64,000 nucleotides of DNA from Bacillota bacterium (GCA_023421735.1 JAEZSP010000013.1:1-64000); one strand, 5' to 3'; shown: positions 50,542 to 60,339, counted from the stretch's first letter. Notes: generated by a model from the letters alone, not told the origin. Numbers and translations are program-made.

Positions 50542-51948
50542 ATGGAAATGAAGATCAAATTCGATTTTAATCCCATGTTCAAGGAATTTACGGGCGAAAA
50601 GGCAATTCCGCGCGCGAAGCTGGACGAAATGCTCCCCGCGCTGAAAAAAGCGCACGCGGCGGTGGAAGCCGGGCGCGGCAAGGGCATGCAGGGTTGGATG
50701 GATCTGCCGTACAATCAGGACGCGATCATGACCCGGATCGAGGAGACTGCGGCGCGCGTGCGCGGTGAATTCGATGCGTTTGTGCTGCTGGGCATCGGTG
50801 GCTCGGCGCTCGGCCCGGCGGCCGTCCAGCAGGCCCTCAATCACCTTCACTACAACGAACTCCCCGCTGAAAAGCGCGGCGGCCCCAGGCTCTATATCGA
50901 GGACAACATCGATCCGGAGCGCATGGCGGCGCTTCTGGACGTGATCGATCTCAAAAAGACTTGCTTTAATGTCGTCACGAAGTCCGGCGGTACCGCCGAG
51001 ACCATGAGCCAGTACCTCATCGTGCTCGACGCGCTCAAAAAGGAGGTCGGCGACGATTACAAAAAACACATCATCATCACCACTTCCGAACAGAAGGGCT
51101 TTCTCATCAAGGTCGCAAAGCGCGAGGGCTATGAGACATTCTATATTCCAGACGGTGTGGGCGGGCGCTTTTCCGAGCTGTGCCCGGTGGGTCTGGTTGC
51201 GGCTGCGGTCACGGGCATCGACATTCGCGCGCTCGTTGGCGGCGCAAGGCTGATGGACGAGCGGTGCAAGTCCGACGATGCGTACAAAAATCCCGCGCTT
51301 CTGGACGCGGGGCTGATGGTTCTGTGCATGCAGGCGGGCGTGAACATGTCGGTCATGATGCCCTATGCGGATTCCCTTAAGCTCATGGCGGACTGGTATG
51401 CGCAGCTCTGGGCCGAGTCGCTCGGCAAAAACGTCACCCTCGACGGCAAACCCTGCAACGTCGGCCAGACGCCCATCAAGACCCTAGGCGTCACCGATCA
51501 GCATTCCCAGCTCCAACTCTATACCGAAGGCCCGTACGACAAGGCGCTCACCTTCCTCAAAGTGGAGAATTTCCACGCCGAGACGATGATCCCGCATGGC
51601 TGCGAGGACATCCCGACCATCGCGTTCCTCGGCGGAAAGAGCCATAATCAGCTCATCGAGGCGGAGCGCGCCGGCACCGAGTACGCCCTTTATAAGGCCG
51701 GGCGCATGAGCCAGACCATCGTGTTCCCGGAAGTCAACGCTTCCACCGTCGGTCAGCTCCTCTACTTCTTCGAGCTCGTTACCGCCTATGCGGGCGCGCT
51801 TCTCAACATCGATACCTTTAATCAGCCGGGCGTCGAGGAATCCAAAATCGCCGCCTACGCCGTGATGGGCTATGAATCCGACCTCCATACCGCAAAGCGC
51901 GAGGAGATGAAGGCGCGGCCCGCTCCCAAGGCGGAATTGCAGTTCTAG
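50542..51948 (+). CDS. pgi: Glucose-6-phosphate isomerase
   Basis: A 468-residue phosphoglucose isomerase that interconverts glucose 6-phosphate and fructose 6-phosphate. The sugar-binding segment LLGIGGSALGPAAVQQAL, the VVTKSGGTAETMSQYLI, TTSEQKGFLIKVAKREG and LGVTDQHSQLQLYTEGPYDK stretches are diagnostic (PGI signatures), with the QH-SQ active-site loop. ATG 50542 follows GGAGGAATC. Monocistronic with a terminator 75 bases after the stop. Confidence 0.97.
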   Translation: MEMKIKFDFNPMFKEFTGEKAIPRAKLDEMLPALKKAHAAVEAGRGKGMQGWMDLPYNQDAIMTRIEETAARVRGEFDAFVLLGIGGSALGPAAVQQALNHLHYNELPAEKRGGPRLYIEDNIDPERMAALLDVIDLKKTCFNVVTKSGGTAETMSQYLIVLDALKKEVGDDYKKHIIITTSEQKGFLIKVAKREGYETFYIPDGVGGRFSELCPVGLVAAAVTGIDIRALVGGARLMDERCKSDDAYKNPALLDAGLMVLCMQAGVNMSVMMPYADSLKLMADWYAQLWAESLGKNVTLDGKPCNVGQTPIKTLGVTDQHSQLQLYTEGPYDKALTFLKVENFHAETMIPHGCEDIPTIAFLGGKSHNQLIEAERAGTEYALYKAGRMSQTIVFPEVNASTVGQLLYFFELVTAYAGALLNIDTFNQPGVEESKIAAYAVMGYESDLHTAKREEMKARPAPKAELQF

Positions 51949-52014
51949 GGGGGAGGGAGCCGTCTGGCCTTGAGAATCCCGAACTGGGAAATAGAAAACG
52001 GTTCAATTGTCTGT

Positions 52015-52055
52015 CGTCGCTTCGGGGGTTGCCCCGAGGCGACGCGTTTATTTTA
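52015..52055 (+). terminator. Terminator of pgi
   Basis: Long stem CGTCGCTTCGGGG / CCCCGAGGCGACG (one mismatch pair) with a TTTATTTTA tail. Confidence 0.85.
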
Positions 52056-52096
52056 TGGATATAACGTTATCCTGCAAAACATACCCAGCATAAAAA

Positions 52097-52129
52097 TTGT
52101 CCACCCGGGGCTGAACCCCCGGCGGACAA
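52097..52129. repeat. Palindromic repeat, P-type module
   Basis: TTGTCC-a-CC-CGGGG / CCCCCGG-c-GGACAA around CTGAA. It shares the GGGGCTG-CCCC core with the other P-type modules and is followed by a Q-type copy. Confidence 0.65.
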
Positions 52130-52157
52130 AGAACGACATAGAAATCCCTCTCGGAAT

Positions 52158-52195
52158 GGGATTCTCAAGGGCCGATGGCACTTGAGCGGGGGCCG
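52158..52195. repeat. Palindromic repeat, Q-type module
   Basis: GGGATTCTCAAGGG...CTTGAGCGGGGG repeats the Q-type sequence of 34618 and 34767 with small changes (the stem is CTCAAG / CTTGAG). Confidence 0.75.
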
Positions 52196-52216
52196 GTACC
52201 CAGTGTTTTCTCCTTG

Positions 52217-53617
52217 CTATTCCAACGCCTTCGCGAGTGCCTTGGCGGCGATGGGCGCGGCCTGAGAGCCGCCGGCCCCCGCCGCTTCGATGACGACGGA
52301 GATGGCATAGGGGTGCTGGTCATCGTAGACAAAGCCGACGTACCAGGCGTTTGTCTGGACGGTCTTGTCGTCGCTGGTTTCGGCGGAGCCGGTCTTTCCG
52401 CAGACGATGGATCCGGAGATGGCGGCCTTTGTTGCGGTTCCGGAGGTGACGGCTTTACGCATGTAGGAGGCGATGGTACCGGCGACGTCATAGGACATGA
52501 CGCGGCGATATTCCGACGGCGCGCCGGTTTCGGTTACGGCGCCGGTGGATGAAACGACCTGCTTAACCAGATACGGCTTCATCATGATCCCGCCATTGGC
52601 AACGGAGGCGGCGATCATGGCCATGTGGAGCGGGGTCACGAGCACGGTTCCCTGTCCGACGCCCGCCCAGACGAGATCCGCATCGCTGGGCATCGATGTG
52701 GGAAACTGCGAATTGTAGACGATCACGTCGCCAAACTTGAAGTTCTCGTTGAATCCAAACTGTTCGGCGGTCGCGCGCAGGCGATCCGCACCGAGCTGAT
52801 AGGCGAGTTTTCCGAAGGTTACGTTGCACGATTTCGCAAAAGCGGTTTCGAGATCGAGGGTGCCGTGCGCGGTGTTGCCCGCGCAGTTGACCTTGCTGTT
52901 CCCAAACTCCCAGATCCCCGCGCACTTGAAGGTCTGATGAACGACGTCCGGATCGTTTATGAGTGCGGAGGTCAGCGTCACGATTTTGAACACCGAGCCG
53001 GGCGTATAAAGCCCCTGCAAGCAGCGGTTGAGGTATGCGGTATCCTCCACTGCGGCGGACGACTGCCGGTTCACGATTGCCGCCGGGTCATAATCGGGCT
53101 TGGAAACCATGGCGAGAATTTCGCCCGTCTTATAATTGATGATGCAAACCGCGCCCTTGTAGCCGTCCGGGAATATGGACGAGACGTAGGCCTGAAGCTC
53201 CGCGTCGATGGTGAGCTGAATCGACGAGCCAACGTGCTGCGATCCGGAGACAAGCTCCGAAAGCCGCCCGACCAGGGAGCTCGAAATGTCCATGAGCATT
53301 GAGGAATGATATGTTTCGACGCCCGTGCCCGACATGCCCATCACGTCGCCGACCGTCTGCGAAAGTGCGCGGCGCGCCTGCGTGTTGGCAAGGTAGACGC
53401 GGTCACCGCTTTCGTCGGTCGTTGCGAGCACGATTCCGTCGCGGTCGGTAATGTCGCCGCGCAGCGCATTGGCGGCGTTTCCCCGCGTGTTGTAGGAAGT
53501 AGACGCCCAGGTTGAGCCCTGCGTGTACACCGTCAGCGCGTAGCCCACGCAGAGGAGAATGAACGCAAGGATGACCAGCGTTCCGATGATCCGCATGTTG
53601 CGGCGCAGCTCTTTCAC
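52217..53617 (-). CDS. Class B penicillin-binding protein (PbpA-type transpeptidase)
   Basis: A 466-residue membrane-anchored transpeptidase that crosslinks peptidoglycan. One N-terminal helix (about 8-30) precedes a short dimerisation region and the transpeptidase domain. The serine active site is TPGSVFKIV (SxxK; about residue 207), then KSCN (SxN; about 260) and KTGSAE (KTG; about 399). The compact size and the pairing with an FtsW/RodA and an FHA protein match PbpA of the fhaB-rodA-pbpA cluster of actinobacteria. The stop of ftsW-type gene overlaps its start. Confidence 0.94.
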   Translation of the reverse strand: MKELRRNMRIIGTLVILAFILLCVGYALTVYTQGSTWASTSYNTRGNAANALRGDITDRDGIVLATTDESGDRVYLANTQARRALSQTVGDVMGMSGTGVETYHSSMLMDISSSLVGRLSELVSGSQHVGSSIQLTIDAELQAYVSSIFPDGYKGAVCIINYKTGEILAMVSKPDYDPAAIVNRQSSAAVEDTAYLNRCLQGLYTPGSVFKIVTLTSALINDPDVVHQTFKCAGIWEFGNSKVNCAGNTAHGTLDLETAFAKSCNVTFGKLAYQLGADRLRATAEQFGFNENFKFGDVIVYNSQFPTSMPSDADLVWAGVGQGTVLVTPLHMAMIAASVANGGIMMKPYLVKQVVSSTGAVTETGAPSEYRRVMSYDVAGTIASYMRKAVTSGTATKAAISGSIVCGKTGSAETSDDKTVQTNAWYVGFVYDDQHPYAISVVIEAAGAGGSQAAPIAAKALAKALE

Positions 53618-54909
53618 AGCATCGCCTCCTCGCTCATCTCGATGATCTCAATGTCCCGCGCTTCGTCCTGCGCATTCATGGACGAGATACCGAGCAGCAC
53701 CCCGAAGGCAAAAAACGTCGAGACGAGGGACGAGCCGCCGGATGAAATAAGCGGCAGCGTCACGCCGGTCAGGGGGAGAAGCTTCGTGTTTCCGCCCACG
53801 ATCAGCATGGTCTGAAGCCCCAGCATCGCCACGATGCCGAACGCGCCCAGGGAATGAAAGCTCGTCCGCGCATTCATGGCGGCGATCATGCCGCGCATGA
53901 TGATGAGCACGTAGATGACCAGGACGCACACCGAGAAGATCAGTCCGAATTCTTCCGTCAGCGCCGCAAAAATGAAGTCGGAGTGGTAAAGCGGAATGTT
54001 GCGCGGCGAACCAAGCCCCAACCCCATGCCGAAAAGCCCACCCGAGCCGATGGCGATCAGCGCCTGCACAATCTGATAGCCCAGTTTTTCGGGATCAACC
54101 CACGGGTCTTGCCAAATGGCAACGCGGTCGCGCACGTACTCGAACGATTGATATGCGATCACCGCCGCGCCCGCGCCCATGCCGAGTCCGGCGAGGGTCA
54201 CAAGTCCGTTGGAGGTCGCGACGAAGAACATCGCCACCGTGGTGAGAAAGTAGAGCAGCAGCGCGCCCAGATCGCGCTGGGAGAGTAAAATCGCGCAGCA
54301 AGCAGCCGCAAAGCCCAGGGTCGGCAGGCATTTCATGAAGCGCGGCCGGTTCGAAAACCCGGATGCCAGCGCCAGAATGAACACCGGCTTCATGAACTCG
54401 GAGGGCTGCAGCGAGAAGCTGCCAATCCGCACCCAGTTGCGCGCGCCGCCTTTCCATCCGCCCAGCACCCATGGCGACAAAAGCGCGATGAGGCACAACA
54501 CCATGAGATAGGGCGTAAATGCCTTCCAGTGCCGAAATCCTCGGATCGCAAACGCGCCGAAGAACATGGCGACGATCCCGAGTCCCGCATATTGCGCCTG
54601 TGTCTGGGTGGTAATTGCAGCGCGCGCAATGTCCTGAAGGGTCAGGATGCCCACGGAGCATAAGAGGAGCGCCATGATCGCAATCGCCCGGTCGACGGGC
54701 CAAAAGCGGACGACGAGCGTGGAAACGAGCCACGTCGCGAGCGGAAGCGCAACCGCAAGGATCAGCGCCTGTCCGTCAAACGGGCTTTTTTTGAGCGCGA
54801 GCAAGAGTCCTGCGGCAAATTGAAAGATCATCACAGCCGAGAGGAGTAGCCGCGTATTCGAGCGCATCAGCGCTTTTTTGAGCTTTTGCAGGTCCTTATT
54901 CTTTTTCAT
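53614..54909 (-). CDS. FtsW/RodA/SpoVE-family peptidoglycan glycosyltransferase
   Basis: A 431-residue SEDS polymerase with ten or more helices. Signature segments are WVRIGSFSLQPSEFMKP and LPLTGVTLPLISSGGSSL, typical of FtsW/RodA. With the class B PBP encoded next (overlap ATGA) it forms a glycosyltransferase-transpeptidase pair acting in elongation, division or sporulation. The start is 6 bases past the FHA gene stop. Confidence 0.95.
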   Translation of the reverse strand: MKKNKDLQKLKKALMRSNTRLLLSAVMIFQFAAGLLLALKKSPFDGQALILAVALPLATWLVSTLVVRFWPVDRAIAIMALLLCSVGILTLQDIARAAITTQTQAQYAGLGIVAMFFGAFAIRGFRHWKAFTPYLMVLCLIALLSPWVLGGWKGGARNWVRIGSFSLQPSEFMKPVFILALASGFSNRPRFMKCLPTLGFAAACCAILLSQRDLGALLLYFLTTVAMFFVATSNGLVTLAGLGMGAGAAVIAYQSFEYVRDRVAIWQDPWVDPEKLGYQIVQALIAIGSGGLFGMGLGLGSPRNIPLYHSDFIFAALTEEFGLIFSVCVLVIYVLIIMRGMIAAMNARTSFHSLGAFGIVAMLGLQTMLIVGGNTKLLPLTGVTLPLISSGGSSLVSTFFAFGVLLGISSMNAQDEARDIEIIEMSEEAML

Positions 54910-54915
54910 GCTGCC

Positions 54916-55587
54916 TCATATGTCAAAGAAATCGTCGCCTGTCGCCTTTGGACGCGGCGCCTTCTTCGGTGCATCCCAGTCGCTCAGCGCATCGCGTTCC
55001 TGGCGGGCACAGGACGCTTCGTCCCACGAATCGAACACCGCGTCCGGCTCATCGGGCTGCTGCGCGCTGCGTGCGCGCGGCTGTGGCGCGACGCCAAACA
55101 GGTCGTCGCGGCGATCATGCCCGGGCGCATCCTGCCCGTCGGTTAAAATGAGCATCAATTCCACAGCTCCGAAGGTCACGCGGTCGCCATCCCCGAGAAT
55201 TGTCTCCCGAAGCTGCATGCCTGCGCCGTCATACATGGGCGCGCGTGCCTGTGCGCGCACGCGAAGACCGCCCTTTACGCGTTCAAAGGTGGCGTGCGCG
55301 CGCCCCACGGACGCTGCGCGCACGCGCACGTCCGCCTTGCGGGACGAGCCGATCAGCCCTTCCCGGATCACAGCATAGCGCATGCCCTCGCACGCGCGGC
55401 GACCCTCTCCCGTCATGACGAGGAACTCCCCGCACAGTCCCGTTTCGGGCGCAAGATACCGGAGCCGATTTGCACGCCCGGAATCCACGACCGTGATTTT
55501 CCACGCCCGTGCGACGATGAGCACCATGATCGCCGCGAAAAAGTAGCGCATGAAGAGCGCCACCAGCTCGTACAGATCGCCGTTCAT
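54916..55587 (-). CDS. FHA-domain membrane protein
   Basis: A 223-residue protein with one transmembrane helix (about residues 10-30) near the N-terminus. The FHA domain (about 75-150) has the family GSSRKADVRV, AASVGRAHATFERVKGG phosphothreonine-binding loop, and an acidic disordered C-terminus. FHA proteins bind phosphorylated threonine, so a kinase may control this wall-synthesis operon; no kinase gene is nearby. ATG 55587 follows GGAGGG. Confidence 0.88.
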   Translation of the reverse strand: MNGDLYELVALFMRYFFAAIMVLIVARAWKITVVDSGRANRLRYLAPETGLCGEFLVMTGEGRRACEGMRYAVIREGLIGSSRKADVRVRAASVGRAHATFERVKGGLRVRAQARAPMYDGAGMQLRETILGDGDRVTFGAVELMLILTDGQDAPGHDRRDDLFGVAPQPRARSAQQPDEPDAVFDSWDEASCARQERDALSDWDAPKKAPRPKATGDDFFDI

Positions 55588-55758
55588 TGTCCCTCCAGCA
55601 CATTTCGTCTTTAGACTTCCTGAGCGTACCATAAGTTCATTATATTCATGTTACTGCGTCCAATCACAAGGGGCTTTCTGCGTGTCGAAACATCGTCGAA
55701 AAGGGTGCATGCGCGAAAATTGTCACATTTGATGAGTGAAAACAACATCTGCCTCTGT

Positions 55759-55764
55759 TATAAT
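55759..55764 (+). promoter_or_regulatory. Extended -10 promoter of the TSUP gene
   Basis: TG-T-TATAAT about 20 bases before the gene start; no clear -35 box. Confidence 0.4.
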
Positions 55765-55784
55765 CACAATAGGAGTGATGTCAT

Positions 55785-56540
55785 ATGCTCGACTGGCAAG
55801 TATACGCCCTCGTCTTACCCATGGTGTTCCTGGCAGCAATTGTGGATTCCATCGGCGGAGGCGGAGGATTGATCTCTCTCCCTGCGTATACGCTGGCCGG
55901 GCTCTCATATGATGATGCATCGGGAACGAACAAGTTCTCGGCGATGTTCGGATCGCTCGCAGCCACCGTCCGCTATTTCAGAAGTGGCAAGCTCATGGTG
56001 TTGCCGTCCTTGGCCGCGGCGCTCATGGCGTTGCCGGGTTCCTATCTGGGCACGCGGCTTGCGATGGCGATTGGGAACGAGCGGATGTCGCTGTTCATGC
56101 TGTTCGCCCTTCCGGCGGTCGCCGTGGCGGTGATCTTCAAAAAGAAGACGCCGACCGCGCCCAAGCCCATGACGAAACCGCGGCTTCTCGCCTGCGCAGG
56201 GATCGGGTTCGTCGTTGGCGGATACGACGGATTCTTCGGTCCGGGAACGGGCACGTTCCTCATCATCCTGTTTACATGGGTGGCGGGAATGGACATGGTA
56301 ACGGCTGCCGGTACGGCCAAGCCCGTCAACCTTGCGAGCAACCTCTCGTCGCTCATTACGCGCATCGCAGCCGGACAGGTGCTCTTTGCGCTCGCGATTC
56401 CGGCGATGTTTCTGTCAATCACGGGCGGTTATATCGGGGCCAGGCTGGCGGTTTTGCGCGGTGCGCGCTTCATCCGCTATGTGATGATTTTCGTCATATT
56501 GCTGATTATTGTCAAACTTGCCATCGATTTACTGACCTGA
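55785..56540 (+). CDS. TSUP-family (TauE/SafE) sulfite or organosulfonate exporter-like protein
   Basis: A 251-residue membrane protein with eight helices and the two glycine-rich repeats of the TSUP family: DSIGGGGGLISLPAYTLAGL (about 23-42) and GYDGFFGPGTGTFLIILFTW (about 145-165). Such proteins export sulfite, sulfoacetate or other sulfur anions, or act in thiosulfate uptake. The specific substrate is unknown. The start follows AGGAGTGATGTC. Confidence 0.9.
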   Translation: MLDWQVYALVLPMVFLAAIVDSIGGGGGLISLPAYTLAGLSYDDASGTNKFSAMFGSLAATVRYFRSGKLMVLPSLAAALMALPGSYLGTRLAMAIGNERMSLFMLFALPAVAVAVIFKKKTPTAPKPMTKPRLLACAGIGFVVGGYDGFFGPGTGTFLIILFTWVAGMDMVTAAGTAKPVNLASNLSSLITRIAAGQVLFALAIPAMFLSITGGYIGARLAVLRGARFIRYVMIFVILLIIVKLAIDLLT

Positions 56541-56595
56541 TCAATGAACCATCACGGGGCGCGCGCCGTCAAACGGTTGTCTAAGGAGGACTTAT

Positions 56596-58323
56596 ATGAC
56601 AGTAAAAAGACGCGTTTTGTCGATCATCGTCGCGCTTTTCCTCATTCTTTCCCCCGCCGCGCTGTCCGGAAGTTTTTTCGGAACCGCGTCTTCCGCGGAT
56701 TCCATTTCCGCCTCGGAGATCGAGGACGACGGAGTCATCCGCGTGTACCTCAAGTCGCTGGGCGATCCCCAGTCGCTGCTTTTGACCCTCGCGGGCGAGT
56801 ATGTCGTGGGCGCAACGGGCGCATTTCGCTTTGAGCGGGACACGCAGCTGACGCTCACGGCGTTCGGCGGCACGATCTATCTCTCCGTGGGGGGACTCAC
56901 GCTCGACATGGGCTCGGCGTTCACGTTCACCCGCTGTCAGGCAGAAGACAGCGCGGAAAACGGCATTTACATCTACGAATCGGAGCGGGACGCGCTCTTT
57001 GAGGGCGATTTGAAGTTCGTCTGCGATGGAAACGCGCTCGTCCCCATCCTCTCAATCGGCGTGGAGGACTACCTCTGCGGCGTGGTTGGTTATGAAATGA
57101 GCGATTCGTTTCCCCTTGAGGCGCTGAAGGCCCAGGCGATCGCCGCGCGCACATACGCCATGAACCGCAAGGCCGCGCGGACAGGCTCTGCCTATGATGT
57201 GGTGGATACGGCGGGCGATCAGGTCTATAAGGGATTGATTGCGGACTATACCAACGTTATCGCCGCTGTCGCGGCGACGGCGGGCATCGTGGGCACCTAT
57301 CAGGGCGCGTATGCCTCCTGCTACTACACGGCCTCGAACGGCGGCCAGATCGCGACGCCGAACCAGATTTGGGGCGGGAGCGGCGATTATGGCTACATCG
57401 AGCAGAAGACCGATCCCTACGACGTCGAAAATCCAAGGAGCATGGTCAATTCCTTCTCCGTGCCCATCCAGTTTGACGCCGCAAATGCGCTCGATCAGAT
57501 GCTCGACGCGCGGCTTGACAAGTCCGGTCATGCGCAGGTGCGCATCGATACCATCGCGGACATCACCCTCTCCGATCCCAAATTCGAGGGGAGCCTGATG
57601 AACCAGACGATGAATTTCGTCCTGACGCTTTCGGCGTGCGATCCGGGCTGGGTGCCCGTAGAATACGACGGGGATCGGCTCCTCGGTTGGGCGCTGGGCT
57701 ACGCGCTCATCGACGGGACATGGTATGAGCGGGGAACCAAGGACTGGGCGCCGCTTGCCGATACGGTGACCGTCTCCCTGTCGGTGTATGACGATCTCAA
57801 AGACGGCCTTGCGCTTGGACTCAACGGGTCCGATTATGAGATCGCGACGGCGGTCAAGGGCGATGCGGACTGGTCGATCGCGTATCGCCGCTTCGGGCAC
57901 GGCGTGGGCATGAGCCAGCGCGGTGCGCAGTGGATGGCGGGTGAGTACGGCAAGGACGCATTCGAGATTTTAAACTTCTATTATCCGGGCATGTCGCTCG
58001 AAAAAATCACGTGGAACGCCCCTGTGCTGCCGGAATTTAACGCGCTCCCGGCCGCAATTGCCGCGGAGCAGATGCTGATCCCGCCCGCAGAGGCGGAGCT
58101 TCCCGCACTCGAAGGCAGCGAGTACTACGCGCGGGTGCTGCTCTCCGATACCCGTTCGCGTCTTAACGTGAGAAGCGAACCCACGACCGATGCCACCATC
58201 GTTGCAAAACTCGATTCGGGCTATCGGGTGATCGTCGTGGAGCTGCTTTCGGACAACTGGGCCAAGGTCAAGACGGCCAGCTTCTCCGGTTACGTCAAGA
58301 CCGATTACATACAGGTGGAATAG
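56596..58323 (+). CDS. SpoIID/LytB-domain protein with C-terminal SH3 domain
   Basis: A 575-residue exported protein with a Sec signal (about 1-30). The SpoIID domain runs from about residue 150 (SIGVEDYLCGVVGYEM, the Glu of YEM being catalytic in SpoIID) to the C-terminal hallmark FGHGVGMSQRGAQWMA (about 432-447). The SH3_3-like domain (about 517-575) binds wall. SpoIID is a lytic transglycosylase used in forespore engulfment; with an SH3 domain and no spoIIP/spoIIM nearby, this may instead be a LytB-type wall enzyme. The preceding ribosome site is AAGGAGG. Confidence 0.92.
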   Translation: MTVKRRVLSIIVALFLILSPAALSGSFFGTASSADSISASEIEDDGVIRVYLKSLGDPQSLLLTLAGEYVVGATGAFRFERDTQLTLTAFGGTIYLSVGGLTLDMGSAFTFTRCQAEDSAENGIYIYESERDALFEGDLKFVCDGNALVPILSIGVEDYLCGVVGYEMSDSFPLEALKAQAIAARTYAMNRKAARTGSAYDVVDTAGDQVYKGLIADYTNVIAAVAATAGIVGTYQGAYASCYYTASNGGQIATPNQIWGGSGDYGYIEQKTDPYDVENPRSMVNSFSVPIQFDAANALDQMLDARLDKSGHAQVRIDTIADITLSDPKFEGSLMNQTMNFVLTLSACDPGWVPVEYDGDRLLGWALGYALIDGTWYERGTKDWAPLADTVTVSLSVYDDLKDGLALGLNGSDYEIATAVKGDADWSIAYRRFGHGVGMSQRGAQWMAGEYGKDAFEILNFYYPGMSLEKITWNAPVLPEFNALPAAIAAEQMLIPPAEAELPALEGSEYYARVLLSDTRSRLNVRSEPTTDATIVAKLDSGYRVIVVELLSDNWAKVKTASFSGYVKTDYIQVE

Positions 58324-58327
58324 ATCC

Positions 58328-60316
58328 ATGAAAAAGCATCTCGCCTTTTTTCTCGCCCTCGTCGCGTCGATCTTTCTGGTCGGCGCGCTTGGCTTTGGCG
58401 AGGAGAACGCCGCGTTTTCCGCTGATTGGCGGTGCGCGCTGACGCTGGGCGCGGATGCACGGGCAATCGAATTTGTGCCGGACGTGAACTCGCTCTATGA
58501 TGTGGCGATCTTTCCCGCCGAAAACTGCACCGTGCAAACGGTATGGCTGACGAAAAACGGGCAGGTGATCGCGGTGGGCGGCGATGCGATCATCTCGCTG
58601 ACCGCGCGCCTGATCGCCGGCCAGCGCTATGTGCTCACCGTCGCGGGCGAAGGCGATTGCGTGGTCGAGCTGATGCGGCGCACCACCGGGCGCAGCGCGT
58701 CCATGCCGGAAGAAATCACGGGCGGACAGGCTGCGGGCATCATCGTGCGCGCCGGGAATGCCGCGTGGTATTCCTTTACCGGGACCGGGAATCTGACCAC
58801 GGTTTACGTTGCACCCGATGACGCGGCGGCGCTCTCCATGACCGCGCTCGTCTATACGGCGGAAGGCGCGCATGCCGCCAATTCGGTCCTTCTTTCGGGC
58901 GGCGCGTGTGCCGTGTACCTGCCGACCGTTGCGGGCGAAACGTATCTGGTCCGCGTCGCGGCGCCCGCGGGCGGAAGCGGAAAATACGCCGTGTACGTTG
59001 CGTCGGACGACGCGGACGCGCGCGTGCCGTCCGCCATTGCCCTGTTGACGAGCGACCTCGCCATGCGCGCGGGGACCATTCGCGCGGCGCGCGTGGCGCT
59101 CTACCCGCCGGATGCGGCGGAGACGTTTATCTGGCGCTCGTCCAATCCGGGTGTCGCAGAGGTTTCATCCGCGGGACTCATTACTGCGCGCAAGGCGGGC
59201 GAGGCCGTCATATCCGTCTACGTCTACGGCGGTCTGACCGAGAGTCTCGAGGTCTCCGTTTCAGCGGTTGAACCGGAGGACATCGCGTACTTTGATATGG
59301 ATCTCGATTTATCAATCGGTGACGTTTTGACGCCGGAACTGACCGTTTATCCGGCAGCCGCTGCCGGCGCCGATTTCACGTACGCGTCGAGCGCGCCGGA
59401 CATTGCAGCCGTCTCCGATGCGGGCGAGATTACGGCGCTTTCCGAAGGCGCGGCGGTCGTGCGCGCGTCGTATGGCGCGTTGTCCGCTGAAATCGACGTG
59501 ACCGTCGGCCCCGCGCCCGCGCGCAGGCGCGCACTGCTCGTCGGGGAGCACCTCTATGCGTCCGATGTCAACAGCGTGCGCAAAGGCTCGCTCAATACCG
59601 TCTACAATCTTGAATCGCTCTTTGATACCGTTCGCTTCGAAAATGGGCTGCCGTGCGAGACGAGCGTGGCGTTCGACCTGACGCGCGAGACGTTTTTCGA
59701 GGCGCTGGGTACCGCGTTTGCGGACGCGAAGGCGGACGACATCTCGATTCTCTACATCTCCGCGCACGGGTACTTTCGTGACGGGATGTCGATTCTCCAG
59801 ATGGTCGATGGTTCCGAAATCGCGGCCTGTGACCTCGAACGTGCGCTGCGCAAGGTGCCCGGCACAATCGTATTGTTGGTCGACTGCTGCGACAGCGGCG
59901 GGTTCATCGGTACAAACGAGGAGATCAACGGATTTACAGGCGGCGTCGTCGCGGCCTTCTCCGGCGAAGCGGCGCCCTTTGGCGGCACGAAGTACAGGGT
60001 GCTCGCGTCCGCCTCGCTGATGCAGGACAGCTACCGCATCGGGTACGGCGATTCCGGGGATGAGAATACCACCGCCACGGTCTTTGCCCGGGCTCTGTGT
60101 GACGGTTCCGGCTGGGACATGGACGGACAGCACAAGGGTGCCCTGAGTGCCGATACCGATTATAACGGACAGATCACCCTCTGGGAGGCATATCTTTATA
60201 CCTCGCGCCGCGTGCATTGGTATCTTTCGGTTGCCGGAACAGGCACCTACGCGCAGGATGTGCAGGTTTATCCAAAGGGGGACAATTTCGTGCTCTTTGA
60301 CTGGGCGGAATCATAA
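58328..60316 (+). CDS. Exported caspase-like cysteine protease with Big2 domains
   Basis: A 662-residue protein. Signal peptide (about 1-25), a 220-residue beta-rich N-terminal region, two immunoglobulin-like Big2 domains (about 245-315 and 325-395, with SSNPGVAEVSSAGLITA and SSAPDIAAVSDAGEITA repeats), then a C14-like protease domain from about 400. The catalytic His480 lies in SAHGYF and Cys521 in LLVDCCDSGG, the typical metacaspase/clan CD pair. It follows the SpoIID-like gene by 4 bases, so both are exported together and may be processed in or act on the cell envelope or spore. An EF-hand-like DTDYNGQITLWE segment near residue 620 may bind calcium, as in metacaspases. Confidence 0.85.
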   Translation: MKKHLAFFLALVASIFLVGALGFGEENAAFSADWRCALTLGADARAIEFVPDVNSLYDVAIFPAENCTVQTVWLTKNGQVIAVGGDAIISLTARLIAGQRYVLTVAGEGDCVVELMRRTTGRSASMPEEITGGQAAGIIVRAGNAAWYSFTGTGNLTTVYVAPDDAAALSMTALVYTAEGAHAANSVLLSGGACAVYLPTVAGETYLVRVAAPAGGSGKYAVYVASDDADARVPSAIALLTSDLAMRAGTIRAARVALYPPDAAETFIWRSSNPGVAEVSSAGLITARKAGEAVISVYVYGGLTESLEVSVSAVEPEDIAYFDMDLDLSIGDVLTPELTVYPAAAAGADFTYASSAPDIAAVSDAGEITALSEGAAVVRASYGALSAEIDVTVGPAPARRRALLVGEHLYASDVNSVRKGSLNTVYNLESLFDTVRFENGLPCETSVAFDLTRETFFEALGTAFADAKADDISILYISAHGYFRDGMSILQMVDGSEIAACDLERALRKVPGTIVLLVDCCDSGGFIGTNEEINGFTGGVVAAFSGEAAPFGGTKYRVLASASLMQDSYRIGYGDSGDENTTATVFARALCDGSGWDMDGQHKGALSADTDYNGQITLWEAYLYTSRRVHWYLSVAGTGTYAQDVQVYPKGDNFVLFDWAES

Positions 60317-60339
60317 CATAGGAAAGTGTGGGAATCACG

